DNA of 64,000 bases from Betaproteobacteria bacterium HGW-Betaproteobacteria-9 (GTDB lineage: Bacteria > Pseudomonadota > Gammaproteobacteria > Burkholderiales > Burkholderiaceae_C). Shown here piece after piece: positions 63,500 to 64,000 of this stretch. Numbering within the stretch: the first letter of the stretch is position 1; the number at the start of each line of letters is the position of its first letter. Location of the stretch: the NCBI GenBank assembly GCA_002842215.1, contig PHCC01000002.1, positions 214,011 through 278,010 on the forward strand, read 5' to 3'. The position numbers and the translations under genes were made by a program. Under the pieces are notes generated by a model. It saw nothing but the letters and a program-made list of their open reading frames with translations. It did not search any database and had not been told where the DNA came from.

Positions 63500-64000
63500 G
63501 CGTGGTCCTCTCCGAGATACGCCGCCTGAACGAGGGGATCGCTGCGCACTTCGGCCGGCGTGCCGCTGGCGATCACCTGGCCGTTGACCATCACGGTGAG
63601 CTGGTCGGCCAGCGAGAACACGGCGTCCATGTCGTGCTCCACCAGCATCATGGCGTGGTCTTTCTTCAGCTTCTGCAGCAGGGCGATCATGCTTTCGGCC
63701 TCGGCCTGGCCCATGCCGGCGAGCGGCTCGTCGAGCAGCAGCACGGTGGGTTCGGTCGCCAGCGTCATGGCGATTTCGAGCTGGCGCTGTTCGCCGTGGC
63801 TGATGGTGGCGGCCACGGTCTGGCTGCGCTGCGTCAGGCCCGCGAGCTCGATGGCGCGCTCGCAGCGCTGGTTCACCTGGGTCATGCCGGCGGCGGCGCT
63901 CAGCCAGCGCAGCGGGTTCCAGGGCGCATGGCGCTCGCGCGACTGCGCGGCCAGGCGCACGTTGTCCCACACGGTGAAGGGCAGGAAGATGTTGGTCTTC
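63496..64000 (-). CDS. livG: Branched-chain amino-acid type ABC transporter ATPase LivG (partial, 5' end outside)
   Basis: The frame is open to the window end, so only the C-terminal 167 or so residues are seen. Visible are the LivG-type NIFLPFTVWDNV segment, signature ISHGEQRQLEIAM (SHGEQ instead of SGGQ, as usual in LivG), Walker B VLLLDEPLAGMG, the switch His in LVEHDMDAVFSLAD and the C-terminal SDPLVQAAYLG. It is the partner of LivF. Confidence 0.93.
   Translation of the reverse strand, partial: KTNIFLPFTVWDNVRLAAQSRERHAPWNPLRWLSAAAGMTQVNQRCERAIELAGLTQRSQTVAATISHGEQRQLEIAMTLATEPTVLLLDEPLAGMGQAEAESMIALLQKLKKDHAMMLVEHDMDAVFSLADQLTVMVNGQVIASGTPAEVRSDPLVQAAYLGEDHA

Overview
The window is 64 kb of GC-rich betaproteobacterial chromosome. 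Gene content and order (glmM, pst-phoUBR, trxA-rho, rpmE2, addBA, ppk/ppx) and protein sequences point to Burkholderiales, most likely a Comamonadaceae of Hydrogenophaga/Acidovorax type. No rRNA, tRNA or CRISPR array was seen. No gene-free stretch exceeds 300 bp; the longest gaps are about 140-270 bp and are described below.

Layout. 1-2.6 kb: the end of a conjugation module (a full-length TraG/VirD4 coupling protein) and a small membrane protein, directly against chromosomal glmM. 2.8-7.0 kb: glmM with a coupled GNAT acetyltransferase, then on the minus strand a lipoprotein, a DOMON-like protein and a NamZ/DUF1343 muramidase. 7.1-10.9 kb: a minus-strand arsenic operon arsR - ATP-grasp-like protein - arsI - arsC - acr3, with an ArsR-type operator touching the arsR start codon. 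11.1-14.1 kb: olsB, a PlcP-type metallophosphoesterase and an Agt-type glycosyltransferase, with a PHO-box-like array in front; this looks like a set for phosphorus-free membrane lipids. 14.2-23.3 kb: ppk, sixA, a histone-H1-like RHH protein, a hybrid histidine kinase, a response regulator fused to a cyclase-like domain, and ppx.

23.5-32.1 kb is an arsenite-oxidation island: moaA, a nitroreductase, aioA, aioB (minus strand) and divergent aioX-aioS-aioR. aioB has a clear sigma-54 promoter and upstream dyads suited to AioR. aioA is broken: two reading frames meet at about 26305, where roughly 19-20 codons appear to be missing. 32.2-39.1 kb: a SigZ-like sigma factor, a TlpA-like thioredoxin, two ArsP/COG0701-type permeases each paired with a mini-thioredoxin, an atypical MBL-fold protein, OsmC and a CDF metal exporter. 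39.4-46.2 kb: pstS-pstC-pstA-pstB-phoU-phoB-phoR behind a strong PHO box.

46.2-64 kb: an ArnT-like membrane protein, rpmE2, rho, trxA, addB-addA, an HI0933-like flavoprotein, a CoA-transferase, pobA with a divergent IclR regulator, an AT-rich gene fusing a GT25 glycosyltransferase to an Fe(II)/2-oxoglutarate dioxygenase, and livF plus the end of livG.

Two themes link the genes. Arsenic handling (uptake discrimination, reduction, C-As cleavage, efflux, oxidation) is interleaved with phosphate handling (PhoBR, Pst, polyphosphate, lipid remodelling). A family of three-hairpin repeats sits immediately after stop codons of four unrelated genes, always in the orientation of the gene it follows.
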